From Prescottella subtropica (GTDB lineage: Bacteria; Actinomycetota; Actinomycetes; Mycobacteriales; Mycobacteriaceae), in the NCBI RefSeq assembly GCF_005434945.1, contig NZ_SKCH01000003.1, positions 62,001 to 126,000 on the forward strand: DNA of 64,000 bases. The letters run 5' to 3'. Position numbers and translations under genes: made by a program. Shown here in pieces: positions 1-10,560 of the stretch (positions are counted from its first letter, which is position 1; the number at the start of each line of letters is the position of its first letter). The notes under the pieces were generated by a model. It was not told the origin of the DNA, searched no databases, and was given only the letters and a program-made list of their open reading frames with translations.

Positions 1-1085
1 ACACCACCGGAGTCGGTCGCCGCCAGATCGGCCACCTCCTGCCCGAACGACAACACGACACGCAGCGCACCGTCGCCCCGCCGATCGTCACGGACCCCGG
101 TGAGCGGGAGATGCGCCAGCGACTGCACCAGCGGCCCGTCCGTGCCGGGAATCGGCACGACACCCGCGGCGTCGACCAGGACGTCGACACCGTCGAGCCC
201 GAGCAGTTCGTGCAGCGCCGACGGGGTGAACGCGGCCCGGTCCGGACCCGACCGGGACAGCACCGTCAACTCCCGGATCGCGGTGCCCGCGGACCGGTTC
301 CGTACTCGTGCGATCCAGCGGACGACGTCGAACGCGACATTGCCCGCGCCGATCACGACACCCGCCGGCCCGGCCGGTGCGGGTGGACGGGATCCGCTGT
401 TCTCGGCGACCAGGAGGTCGAGGGCCTGATGGATCCCGGCACCGCCGGCGGACCCGACCGGCCGGGGCACGGACGCCCCGCACGCCAGGATCACCGCGTC
501 GTGCCGGAGTCGGAGTTCGTCGACCGACACGTCCGCCCCGACCCGGGTACGGGGGACGACCGTGACACGGTCGTCCCGGAACGGCACGTCGAACAGCCGG
601 ATCATGTCCCGCACCCCGGCGTGGTCGCGGGACACGCCGCGGCGCAGCAGCCCCCCGACGGCGTCGTCCTGCTCGTAGACGGTGACCCGGATCGACGTCG
701 ACCGCCGCAGCAACTCCCGCACCGTGTACATCGCTGCCGCGCCCGCCCCCACCACCGCGACCGACAGCCGGACGGCCGGGACGGGCAGCGGCAACTCGAC
801 GACGGTGCGGGGACGGACCCGCGGCGACACGGACCCGGTGAAGTAGTCCCGGTTCCGGGCGACGTGCAGCAACTCCGACGGGGTCAGCGCATGCTCGGCC
901 TTGATGGCCGACGCCGGGCAGGCCTCGACGCACGCGGTGCAGTCGATGCACGAGTTCGGGTCGATGTGCAGCGTGTCGGCCTCCGCGAAACCGTCCTCGC
1001 CGGGCGCGGGATGGATGCAGTTCTGCGGGCACACCCGCACACACGAGGCGTCCTTGCAGCACTGGCCCAGGATCACGTGGGTCAC
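1..1085 (-). CDS. fprB: FprB-type 7Fe ferredoxin / NADPH-ferredoxin reductase fusion, 3' end off the window
   Basis: Moves electrons between NADPH and iron-sulfur acceptors. Read from GTG at 1085, preceded by a GAGGAG ribosome binding site. The N-terminal ferredoxin domain (about residues 1-70) has cysteines 9, 15 and 19 for one cluster and C46-x2-C49-x2-C52-x3-C56 for a [4Fe-4S] cluster, the 7Fe pattern of mycobacterial FprB. An adrenodoxin-reductase-like flavoprotein domain follows, with an FAD-type VVGAGAAA motif and, later, an NADP-type VIGAGNVAFD motif. The 361 codons visible fall short of the roughly 550-575 expected, so the C-terminus is missing at the window edge. It starts 10 bp after the diiron oxygenase gene and is probably its electron donor (inference). 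Confidence 0.9.
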   Translation of the reverse strand, partial: MTHVILGQCCKDASCVRVCPQNCIHPAPGEDGFAEADTLHIDPNSCIDCTACVEACPASAIKAEHALTPSELLHVARNRDYFTGSVSPRVRPRTVVELPLPVPAVRLSVAVVGAGAAAMYTVRELLRRSTSIRVTVYEQDDAVGGLLRRGVSRDHAGVRDMIRLFDVPFRDDRVTVVPRTRVGADVSVDELRLRHDAVILACGASVPRPVGSAGGAGIHQALDLLVAENSGSRPPAPAGPAGVVIGAGNVAFDVVRWIARVRNRSAGTAIRELTVLSRSGPDRAAFTPSALHELLGLDGVDVLVDAAGVVPIPGTDGPLVQSLAHLPLTGVRDDRRGDGALRVVLSFGQEVADLAATDSGG

Positions 1086-1095
1086 GACGGACTCC

Positions 1096-1977
1096 TCAGA
1101 GAAGATTGGACTTCCGGTAGATCCAGCGGGCGCCGGGCGTGAGCAGGCCCTCCTTGCTCAGGAACTCGACGAACGGTTCCGCCGCCTTCCGGAACATCAT
1201 CCGATGGTGCTCGTTGCCGTCGATGTGAGCCTTCACGACGTCCCAGTCGAGGCCGAGGTTCTCGTACGTCCGCCGGTTGATCAGGCTCTTCGCGATGACG
1301 TGCATGCCCAGAGCGATGAGCAGAGTGCTCGCGCCGCGCCGCAGCCGGGACATGCCGCGGAGCCGATCCCGGATCTTGCGCCGCGCGAACGCCATGTGCC
1401 GGGACTCCTCGACGACATGGATGTACGCGGCCCGGCGGACCGGGGCGGCGACGTCCTCGTCGTTCATCCAGTCCCGCTGCATGACGTCGAAGATCTCCTC
1501 GCCGGCCAGGATGATCCCGTATGCGGCCGCACCGGAGAAGAGGTGACGGAACATCCAGCCGAACACGTCGAGCATGCGATCGCGGCGGGGGAACTGCGCG
1601 CCGACGGCCTCGACGGCATCGACGAACATCAGTGAGTGCAGGTTCTCGTCGGCGCACTCGTTGAACAGGAACTTCACGTCCGGTCGGGCCGGATCCGCCG
1701 GGTGGATCGACCGCAGCACCGCCACCTGCAGGCCCACCTCCAGCCAGATGCCGACACCGAGGACGTTGGCGACCTCGGCGCGGGTGAGCCGGACCCGGTC
1801 CGCCTCCGACATGCCGTCCCACAGGGCGGTGCCGTACAGCGGGGACCACTGGGGCGTCATGCCGTGCCGGTGCTCGTCGCCGGGTTCGGCCTGCGGGATC
1901 AGGGGGTTGCGTGCATCGAAGGAGAGGCGCTTCGCGGAGTCGAGAAGGGCCCCGAACAGCGCGTCGCTCTCGGACAT
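1096..1977 (-). CDS. AurF-like diiron oxygenase
   Basis: Predicted non-haem diiron oxygenase of the AurF/CmlI family (p-aminobenzoate N-oxygenase type), 293 aa. The helical core holds a full ligand set in AurF spacing: Glu80, Glu111-x2-His114, Glu160 (or 161), and His187-x3-Glu191-x2-His194. The extra His187 is the third histidine that distinguishes AurF-type proteins from ordinary ferritin-like oxygenases. The substrate is unknown; known relatives oxidise aryl amines. The downstream FprB-type reductase on the same strand offers a ready electron source. The start at 1977 gives MSESDALFG and a length normal for the family. No biosynthetic cluster is visible around it. Confidence 0.85.
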   Translation of the reverse strand: MSESDALFGALLDSAKRLSFDARNPLIPQAEPGDEHRHGMTPQWSPLYGTALWDGMSEADRVRLTRAEVANVLGVGIWLEVGLQVAVLRSIHPADPARPDVKFLFNECADENLHSLMFVDAVEAVGAQFPRRDRMLDVFGWMFRHLFSGAAAYGIILAGEEIFDVMQRDWMNDEDVAAPVRRAAYIHVVEESRHMAFARRKIRDRLRGMSRLRRGASTLLIALGMHVIAKSLINRRTYENLGLDWDVVKAHIDGNEHHRMMFRKAAEPFVEFLSKEGLLTPGARWIYRKSNLL

Positions 1978-2035
1978 GCACGGAATGTACCTGCGCCGGA
2001 GGCAGTGTGCACGGGGAGAGGAAACAGACCGGGCG

Positions 2036-3619
2036 TCACGCCAGCCAGGCCGCCGAATCCGCCGGCAGCAGACCGTCGACCAACGGCAGGCTCGACAGCA
2101 GGATCCGGCCCGGCGGGAGCACGATCGGGCCGGCCGTCGCGTTGAGGACGCAGATCAGTCCGCCGCCGCGCCGGAACGCGCAGCAGCCGGGTGGACTCCC
2201 GTACCAGGCGATGTCGTCACCCGAACATTCCGGGCGGGTCCGACGCAACTCCAGGGCGGCGCGATACAGCGACAGCGTCGAGTCGACGTCCTCGAGTTGC
2301 GTCTCGACCGTCAGCGCCGCCCACTCCGGCGGCATCGGCAGCCACGTGTCGGCGGTGGTGGAGAACCCGAACGGCGGCGTCGTCCCCTCCCACGGCAGCG
2401 GCACCCGGCAGCCGTCCCGGCCGCGTTCGGTGCGCCCCGACCGCCGCCAGATCGGATCCTGCAACACCGCGTCCGGCAGGTCCACGTTCGGCAGGCCCAA
2501 CTCGGCGCCGTTGTAGACGAACACCGTCCCCGGCAGCGCCAACTCGACCAGTGCCATCGCCCGGGCACGGGCCAGACCGCGCGGCCCGCCGCCGTAGCGG
2601 GTGACCTCACGTTCGACGTCGTGGTTCGACAGCGTCCACGTCGGGGTGCCGCCCACCCCGGCGACCGCACCCAGCGAGTTCTCGATCGCCGAACGCACCT
2701 CGTCCGCGTCGAACACGGTTTCCGCGAGCCGGAAATCGAACCCCAGATGCAGCTCGTCGGGCCGGAGGTAGCGGCCGAACCGGTCGTTGTCGCGCACCCA
2801 GATCTCGCCGACCGCCACCGCGTCCGGGAACTCGTCGAGCACCCGGCGGATCCCGCGATGGATCTCGTGGACGTGCGGATCGTCGAACCGGGGATCGTCG
2901 TCGGTGGTGCGGAGAAGCGCATGCGCCGACCAGTCGTGGTCAGGCAGTCCGTCCGGTTTCGCCAGGCCGTGCGCGACGTCGATCCGGAACCCGTCGACAC
3001 CCCGCTGCAGCCAGAACCGCAGTGTCCGTTCGAGATCCGCGCCGACGTCCGGATGGTTCCAGTCCAGGTCGGGTTGCTCGGGCGTGAAGAGATGCAGATA
3101 CCACTGCCCGAGCGTCCCGTCCGGTTCGACGACCCGCGTCCACGCCGGCCCACCGAACACGCTCGGCCAGTTGTTCGGCGGCTCGGAGCCGTCCGGGCCG
3201 CGGCCGTCCCGGAAGAAATACCGGTCCCGGGCGGGGCTTCCGGGACCACCGGCGAGGGCCGCGTCGAACCACGGATGCCGCTCGCTCGTATGGTTCGGCA
3301 CCAGGTCCATCGTGACCCGGATACCCCGCGCATGCGCCTCCGCGACCAGCTCGTCCATCGTCGCGAGATCCCCGAACAACGGGTCGACGTCCCGCGGATC
3401 GGACACGTCGTAGCCGTGATCGGCCATCGGTGAACGCATCACCGGGCCGAGCCACAGCGCGTCCACCCCGAGCAGTTCGAGATAGCCGAGCCGGTCGATC
3501 ACACCCTCGAGGTCGCCGACCCCGTCACCGTCCGCGTCGCAGAACGACCGTGGATAGACCTGGTAGAAGACTGCGTCCATCCACCATGTGCGAGCTCCTC
3601 GAGCGGTCACAACCCTCAT
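2036..3619 (-). CDS. aglA: GH13 alpha-glucosidase
   Basis: Glycoside hydrolase family 13 enzyme, 527 aa, predicted to cleave alpha-1,4 or alpha-1,6 glucosidic bonds in small maltooligosaccharides in the cytosol (no signal peptide). Conserved GH13 regions are present: DLVPNH at 105-110, nucleophile Asp214 in GFRIDVAHG, acid/base Glu272 in VGEIWV, and transition-state Asp334 in LSNHD. An alternative start at Met14 (MDAVFYQVYPRSF) is possible; the ATG at 3619 gives a 13-residue extension. It lies next to glbO as in mycobacteria (aglA-glbO), which supports the name. Trehalose synthase and amylosucrase share the fold, but the length and motifs fit oligo-glucosidases better. Confidence 0.88.
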   Translation of the reverse strand: MRVVTARGARTWWMDAVFYQVYPRSFCDADGDGVGDLEGVIDRLGYLELLGVDALWLGPVMRSPMADHGYDVSDPRDVDPLFGDLATMDELVAEAHARGIRVTMDLVPNHTSERHPWFDAALAGGPGSPARDRYFFRDGRGPDGSEPPNNWPSVFGGPAWTRVVEPDGTLGQWYLHLFTPEQPDLDWNHPDVGADLERTLRFWLQRGVDGFRIDVAHGLAKPDGLPDHDWSAHALLRTTDDDPRFDDPHVHEIHRGIRRVLDEFPDAVAVGEIWVRDNDRFGRYLRPDELHLGFDFRLAETVFDADEVRSAIENSLGAVAGVGGTPTWTLSNHDVEREVTRYGGGPRGLARARAMALVELALPGTVFVYNGAELGLPNVDLPDAVLQDPIWRRSGRTERGRDGCRVPLPWEGTTPPFGFSTTADTWLPMPPEWAALTVETQLEDVDSTLSLYRAALELRRTRPECSGDDIAWYGSPPGCCAFRRGGGLICVLNATAGPIVLPPGRILLSSLPLVDGLLPADSAAWLA

Positions 3620-3650
3620 AGTGCCGCATCGGAGCCCGCTCGGGGCCGGG

Positions 3651-4055
3651 TCAGACCGGTGAATTCACGAGCGACGCCGCCGCCATGTCCATGTACTCGG
3701 TCAGCGCCTTCCGGTGCGCCGCGTCGAGCGTCTGCTCGTCGATCGATGCGATCGCCGTGTGCATGCAGCGCAGCCACGCGTCCCGCTCGAGCGGGCCGAT
3801 CGTGAACGGCACGTGCCGCATCCGCAGCCGCGGATGCCCCCGCTCGTCCGAATACGTGCGTGGCCCACCCCAGTACTGCTCGAGGAACATCCGCATCCGG
3901 CGCTCCGCCGGCCCGAGATCCGCCTCCGGATACAGCGGCCGGACGATCTCGTCCTTCGCGACTTCCTCGTAGAAACGGGCGACCAGTCTGCGGAACGTCT
4001 CGGCGCCGCCGACCGCCTCGTAGAACGTCGTCCCGGTGTCGTTCGGATCGGTCAC
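3651..4055 (-). CDS. glbO: group II truncated haemoglobin (trHbO)
   Basis: Small haem protein, 134 aa, binding O2 or NO. Diagnostic residues sit at the spacing of M. tuberculosis trHbO: Tyr29 (B10), Tyr42 (CD1), proximal His81 (F8) and Trp94 (G8). The TrpG8/TyrCD1 combination defines group II. It lies 31 bp upstream of the alpha-glucosidase gene on the same strand, so the two are probably co-transcribed, and is divergent from the HNH gene with about 140 bp between them that should hold both promoters. Roles proposed for the family include O2 delivery to terminal oxidases; a cytochrome-oxidase accessory subunit gene lies only 0.8 kb away. Confidence 0.95.
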   Translation of the reverse strand: MTDPNDTGTTFYEAVGGAETFRRLVARFYEEVAKDEIVRPLYPEADLGPAERRMRMFLEQYWGGPRTYSDERGHPRLRMRHVPFTIGPLERDAWLRCMHTAIASIDEQTLDAAHRKALTEYMDMAAASLVNSPV

Positions 4056-4196
4056 GCCAACTCCTTCGTCCTGCTCGTCCGGACGGCGGTGTCCGTTGCC
4101 GCCCGTTCACCCGGTGTCGGGCATGTTTTCGCCGAATTGCGAGTGCGTGACCCGATTATCCGTGATGCACTGGGAACAGTCTTCGCGGAGGTGCCG

Positions 4197-4808
4197 ATGA
4201 CCCAGAGAACGACGACGCAGAGAAACGGCAGCCGGCGCGTGCTGCAGGTCATTCCCGAACCAGACCCGGCCGCGCCGCCCTCGTCCGTGGGGTGGGGCAA
4301 GCGCCGGGTGCTGCTGCTCAACGCCACGTTCGAACCGCTCACCGCGCTGCCCGCCCGCCGGGCCGTCGTCCTCATGGCTTGCGACAAGGCCGACACCGTC
4401 CACGAGGATCCGCTCGGCCCCGTCGTCCACTCCGAGGGATGGGCCGTGCAGATCCCGTCCGTCATCCGGCTCCGCAACTACGTGCGGGTGCCGTACCGGG
4501 CCCGCGTGCCGATGACCCGGACCGCGCTCATGCTCCGCGACCACTTCCGCTGCGGCTACTGCGGCGGCAAGGCCGAGACCATCGACCACGTCGTGCCCCG
4601 CAGCCGCGGCGGCGCCCACGGGTGGGAGAACTGCGTCGCCTGCTGCGCCCCCTGCAACCACCACAAAGCAGACAAACTGCTTGTCGAGTTGGGGTGGACG
4701 CTCCACACCGCCCTGGTCCCGCCGACCGGCCCGCACTGGCGGCTGCTCGCCACCGTCACCGAGGTCCATCCGACGTGGCTGCCGTATCTGGGGGAGGGTG
4801 CAGCGTGA
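4197..4808 (+). CDS. HNH endonuclease family protein (actinobacterial core type)
   Basis: 203 aa protein with a C-terminal HNH module: C119-x2-C122, the catalytic-type Asp130-His131, Asn145, and a Cys-Asn-His-His-Lys stretch around 153-157. The N-terminal half (about 36-110) is the conserved extension seen in actinobacterial chromosomal homologues such as the Rv2469c neighbourhood, not a mobile-intron HNH. ATG at 4197 is favoured by a GCGGAG ribosome binding site 6 bp upstream; an in-frame GTG lies at 4191. Conserved position next to glbO argues for a housekeeping DNA or RNA role, but no substrate can be read from sequence. Confidence 0.85.
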   Translation: MTQRTTTQRNGSRRVLQVIPEPDPAAPPSSVGWGKRRVLLLNATFEPLTALPARRAVVLMACDKADTVHEDPLGPVVHSEGWAVQIPSVIRLRNYVRVPYRARVPMTRTALMLRDHFRCGYCGGKAETIDHVVPRSRGGAHGWENCVACCAPCNHHKADKLLVELGWTLHTALVPPTGPHWRLLATVTEVHPTWLPYLGEGAA

Positions 4809-4882
4809 TACCCCTCGGCGAGCCGAGACGTGATACGGCCCCGACGCTTCCATTTCGGCAGGACTGGGCTACGGTTCGTGTC

Positions 4883-5134
4883 GTGAGCATTCTCGAGACA
4901 GTGCTGATATACGTAGGCATTCCCGTCCTCGTGATCGCGGTCCTCGGCCTCCTGTCCCTGCCGGTCAGGCGGTCGCCGAACCCGTTGCCGGCGGAGTACC
5001 GCCTCGGCGAGCGGTGGACGTACGGCCCGATCCTGTGGAGCGCGACCGACGAGGTGACGACGCACGGTCACCACGCGGCGCACGCTGCGGCCGGTGCAGA
5101 TCTGATCGGAGGTTCGGCAAGTGGCAAGTGGTGA
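4883..5134 (+). CDS. ctaJ: aa3-type cytochrome oxidase small subunit CtaJ-like
   Basis: 83 aa membrane protein from GTG at 4883 (protein begins MSILETVLIYVG). One transmembrane helix covers about residues 4-27, followed by a basic stop-transfer segment and a soluble tail containing GERWTYGP and a His-rich HGHHAAHAAAG stretch. The length, N-terminus and position between the HNH protein and a DUF5130 gene match CtaJ of the mycobacterial bcc-aa3 supercomplex (MSMEG_4693 region, from memory). The assignment rests on synteny and topology, since the protein is too small for catalytic motifs. Its end overlaps the next gene by 14 bp, implying translational coupling. Confidence 0.7.
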   Translation: MSILETVLIYVGIPVLVIAVLGLLSLPVRRSPNPLPAEYRLGERWTYGPILWSATDEVTTHGHHAAHAAAGADLIGGSASGKW

Positions 5135-5594
5135 CGTTCTCCAGTCCTCGGTGTCGGCGGCGGATCTGCCGTCCGGCACGGTCGTGACCGCATCGGGTCG
5201 CATCTCCGGATCGCACAAGGTCGGTGAACCGATCGACCTGCCGCCGTTCAGCACGGACGAGTTGGTGGCTCTCGACGACGCCCTCACCGACGCGACCCGC
5301 CTGACGAAGGTGCGGTTCAACGTGTTCGTCGGCGACCTCGGCGACAACCCGGCCGCCGGTGCGGACGCGGTGCTCCCCTCGACACCGGAGGCCGAGCGTT
5401 CGGTCCTGATCGCGGTGTCCCCGAACCAGCGCGCCATCGAGGTCCGCAGCGGCCGCGGCGTGCAGCACCGGGTGACCGACCGGGTCGCGCAGCTCGGCGT
5501 CACGGCCGCCGTCGCCTCGTTCGGCGAAGGCAACCTGATCGACGGACTCGTGTCCGCCCTGCGTGTCATGAGCAACGCGATCGCGCCGAAGTAG
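5121..5594 (+). CDS. DUF5130 family protein
   Basis: 157 aa actinobacterial protein of unknown function, close in length to its likely M. tuberculosis counterpart Rv2468c. The start GTG at 5121 lies inside the 3' end of the ctaJ-like gene. No signal peptide or membrane helix is evident. The fold appears alpha/beta, with a hydrophobic segment RFNVFVGDLG near 66-77 and a conserved-looking RSVLIAVSPNQRAIEVRSG region near 92-112, reminiscent of TPM/Psb32-type domains. Tight coupling with the oxidase subunit hints at a link to respiration or its assembly, but this is inference from context only. Confidence 0.6.
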   Translation: MASGDVLQSSVSAADLPSGTVVTASGRISGSHKVGEPIDLPPFSTDELVALDDALTDATRLTKVRFNVFVGDLGDNPAAGADAVLPSTPEAERSVLIAVSPNQRAIEVRSGRGVQHRVTDRVAQLGVTAAVASFGEGNLIDGLVSALRVMSNAIAPK

Positions 5595-5616
5595 GCCGTC
5601 CCGCTCGATGTTCGTC

Positions 5617-5652
5617 CCGGTGACCCGGTGCCGTACGGCACCGGGTCACCGG
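5617..5652. terminator. 36-bp perfect palindrome, bidirectional terminator
   Basis: A 36-bp perfect inverted repeat centred on GTAC sits between the convergent DUF5130 and pepN genes. It can fold as a 16-bp GC-rich stem with a 4-nt loop on either transcript. There is no T-tract, which is common for terminators in high-GC actinobacteria. Confidence 0.65.
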
Positions 5653-5672
5653 CGTTTCGCGGGAGGTGCCGG

Positions 5673-8273
<2,601 letters not shown>

Positions 8274-8328
8274 GGGTGACGGTGACGAATCACGTCTACC
8301 CCCATCCCATCACGCCCGCCGGACCCCT

Positions 8329-8393
8329 CGCGATTTGCGCACTTGCCGCGCCTCCGGAGCCCGGAATCCGCGCGTCAAGTGCGCAAAACGCGG
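8329..8393. repeat. REP-like inverted pair (core CCGCGTTTYGCGCACTTG)
   Basis: Two copies of an about 20-bp motif face each other: CGATTTGCGCACTTGCCGCG on the left, and CGCGTCAAGTGCGCAAAACG on the right reading as its inverse. They can form a long hairpin in the gap between pepN and the flavoprotein gene. Three more copies occur at 30.5 kb. The hairpin may end transcription of the upstream flavoprotein gene on the minus strand. Confidence 0.6.
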
Positions 8394-8464
8394 AAGGGCG
8401 CGGGGGCGCGGGGGCGCGGGAGGGCAGGTGTCGGTGCGGGAGTGGGTGGGGGTGGGCGCGGACG
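8394..8464 (+). other. G-rich tract with G-quadruplex potential
   Basis: Runs GGG-CGC-GGGGG-CGC-GGGGG-CGC-GGG-A-GGG followed by further G-runs. At least four G-tracts separated by 1-3 nt loops meet the usual G-quadruplex pattern on the plus strand. It lies directly downstream of the minus-strand flavoprotein stop codon at 8465. No gene is visible in the 8274-8464 gap. Confidence 0.45.
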
Positions 8465-9709
8465 TCAGGTCAGGAGATCGGGGAGGGGGACACCCGGGTC
8501 GGCGAGGCGGGCCGGATCGACCGCAGCATCCGAGGAGACCAGCGCCTTGATGTCGTCGCCGGCGTCCCAGATGTTGACGTTCATCCCGGCCAGCACTCGA
8601 TTACCGGAATCGAGCCAGAACGCCAGGAACTCGCGGGCCGCGGCGTCGCCGCGGGTGACCACCGACGCGTACTCCGGCGCCCAACCCACATACTCCATGC
8701 CCAGGTCGTACTGGTCGGTGAAGAAGTACGGCAGCCGCGTGTACTCCGCCGGATGCCCCACCAGCGTCGCCGCCGCGACCTCCGGCTGATTCAGGGCGTT
8801 CGCCCAGTGCTCGACGCGGACCCGCGCCCCCAGCAGCGGATGCTGCTGCGCCGCGATGTCCCCGACCGCGACGATGTCCGGGTCGCTCGTGGTGAGGTTC
8901 CCGTTCACCAGCACCCCGCCGTCGCCGACGGAAAGACCTGCCGCCTCGGCGATCTCGATGTTCGGCTGCGCCCCGACCGCCACCAGCACCGCGTCGGCGG
9001 GTAGCGCCGTGCCGTCCCCGAGACGCACCCCGTCCGCGCGCCCGCCGGCCGTGGTGATCTCCTCGACCCGCGCCCCGAACCGCAGGTCGACGCCGTGCTC
9101 ACGGTGCAGGTCCGCGAACACCGCCCCCATCTCGCGTCCGAGCGACGCCAGCAGCGGCAGTTCGGCGGCCTCGACGACCGCCACGTCCACGCCGCGTCCG
9201 CGGGCGCCCGCCGCGATCTCGAGGCCGATCCAACCGGCGCCGACGATCACCAACCGGGCGCCGGGCGTCAACGATGCGATGAGCGCATCCGATTCGTCGA
9301 CGGTGCGCAGATAGTGCACCCCGGACGCGTCCGCACCCGGAATCGGTGGCCGGCGGGACCGGGATCCGGTCGCGAGCGCCAGCTTGTCGTAGCCGAGTGT
9401 CGAACCGTCCGGCAGCACCACGTGTTTCGCCTGCCGGTCGATCGCGGTGACGGTGGTGCCGAGTCGTACGTCGACGTGGTGGTCGCGGTACCAGTCGCCG
9501 GAGTGGACGGTGAAGTCCGGAAGGTTCTTCTTTCCGGCGACGTGCTCCTTCGACAGGGGCGGTCGCTCGTACGGCAGATGCTCCTCCGCACACAACAGCA
9601 CGATGGATCCGTCGAAATCCTTGTCCCTCAAGGACTCTGTCAGTTTCGCTCCGGCAAGTCCGCCGCCGACGACGACGAACGTGCGCTGCGCAGGGTCGTG
9701 GGAAGTCAC
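8465..9709 (-). CDS. FAD-dependent NAD(P)H:ferredoxin reductase (rhodocoxin/BphA4 type)
   Basis: 414 aa flavoprotein of the glutathione-reductase superfamily. FAD-binding GGGLAG is at 15-20, an NAD(P)-binding VGAGWIG motif is near 155, and the second FAD motif TSDPDIVAVGDIA is near 275. The C-terminal reductase domain resembles the reductases of bacterial P450 and Rieske oxygenase systems (ThcD, PuR, BphA4). It should reduce a [2Fe-2S] ferredoxin from NADH, but no ferredoxin, P450 or dioxygenase gene is adjacent, so the partner is unknown. The stretch downstream holds the REP-like pair and the G-rich tract. It looks inserted between pepN and the DsbA-like gene, which are neighbours in mycobacteria. 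Confidence 0.88.
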   Translation of the reverse strand: MTSHDPAQRTFVVVGGGLAGAKLTESLRDKDFDGSIVLLCAEEHLPYERPPLSKEHVAGKKNLPDFTVHSGDWYRDHHVDVRLGTTVTAIDRQAKHVVLPDGSTLGYDKLALATGSRSRRPPIPGADASGVHYLRTVDESDALIASLTPGARLVIVGAGWIGLEIAAGARGRGVDVAVVEAAELPLLASLGREMGAVFADLHREHGVDLRFGARVEEITTAGGRADGVRLGDGTALPADAVLVAVGAQPNIEIAEAAGLSVGDGGVLVNGNLTTSDPDIVAVGDIAAQQHPLLGARVRVEHWANALNQPEVAAATLVGHPAEYTRLPYFFTDQYDLGMEYVGWAPEYASVVTRGDAAAREFLAFWLDSGNRVLAGMNVNIWDAGDDIKALVSSDAAVDPARLADPGVPLPDLLT

Positions 9710-9878
9710 GTGAATGCTCCGTTCCCGTGTGGTTACCGGATCTGTCCTCTCGCGGTTCTCCTGTCGACACTAACCGCGCCCCGGCGGGCGCGGGAAGCAA
9801 TCGCGCACCGACATGGTTCCCTATGGGCGGGCGGGACGTGACCCGTCGCACACGAGATGCAGGACGAGGGAGACGCAC

Positions 9879-10505
9879 GTGACCGACACGACCGCAGCCA
9901 CCACGAAGGACACCGTCGACTTCTGGTTCGACCCGCTGTGCCCGTGGTGCTGGATCACCTCCCGCTGGATCCTCGAGGCCGCGACCGTCCGTGACCTCGA
10001 CGCCCACTTCCACGTCATGAGCCTCGCCGTCCTCAACGAGGGCCGCGACCTGTCCGACGAGTACCGCGAGATGCTCACCCGCGCGTGGGGTCCGGTGCGG
10101 GTCCTGATCGCGGCGGCGCAGCAGCGCGGCGACGAGATCCTGCTGCCGCTGTACACGGCGATGGGTACCCGCATCCACAACGAGAACAACAAGGATCTGC
10201 CCGACGTGATCGCCGCGTCGCTCGCCGAGACCGGTCTGCCCGCGGACCTGGCCGAGGCCGCCGACACCGACGAGTTCGACGCCGCCCTGCGGGCCAGCCA
10301 CCACGCCGGCATGGACAAGGTCGGCGACGACGTCGGCACCCCCACCATCCACGTCAACGGCACCGCCTTCTTCGGGCCGGTCCTGTCGCGCATCCCGCGC
10401 GGCGAGGACGCCGGACGGGTGTGGGACGGCGCGGTGGCGCTCGCGTCGTACCCGCACTTCTACGAACTCAAGCGCAGCCGCACCGAGGATCCTGCGTTCG
10501 ACTGA
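9879..10505 (+). CDS. DsbA-family thiol oxidoreductase (mycothiol-dependent, Rv2466c-like)
   Basis: 208 aa cytoplasmic thioredoxin-fold protein with active-site Cys21-Pro-Trp-Cys24 and a helical insertion, ending in the cis-proline region [10 protein letters not shown]. It matches the actinobacterial mycothiol-dependent reductase group whose M. tuberculosis member Rv2466c reduces oxidised partners and activates nitro-prodrugs. The start GTG at 9879 follows a GAGGGA site; there is no signal peptide, so it is not a periplasmic DsbA. It is 55 bp upstream of rpiB on the same strand, the same order as in mycobacteria. Confidence 0.85.
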   Translation: MTDTTAATTKDTVDFWFDPLCPWCWITSRWILEAATVRDLDAHFHVMSLAVLNEGRDLSDEYREMLTRAWGPVRVLIAAAQQRGDEILLPLYTAMGTRIHNENNKDLPDVIAASLAETGLPADLAEAADTDEFDAALRASHHAGMDKVGDDVGTPTIHVNGTAFFGPVLSRIPRGEDAGRVWDGAVALASYPHFYELKRSRTEDPAFD

Positions 10506-10560
10506 AGCTTCCTCGAGGTCCCGCGACGCCGGTGTGGTGGCGCCTGTCAGAATTGACGCC

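Noticed and set aside
4197-4808. HNH gene as a sign of a mobile intron, phage or restriction island
   Set aside because: It sits in a conserved mycobacterial-type gene order (glbO, HNH, ctaJ) with no intron, integrase or methylase nearby.
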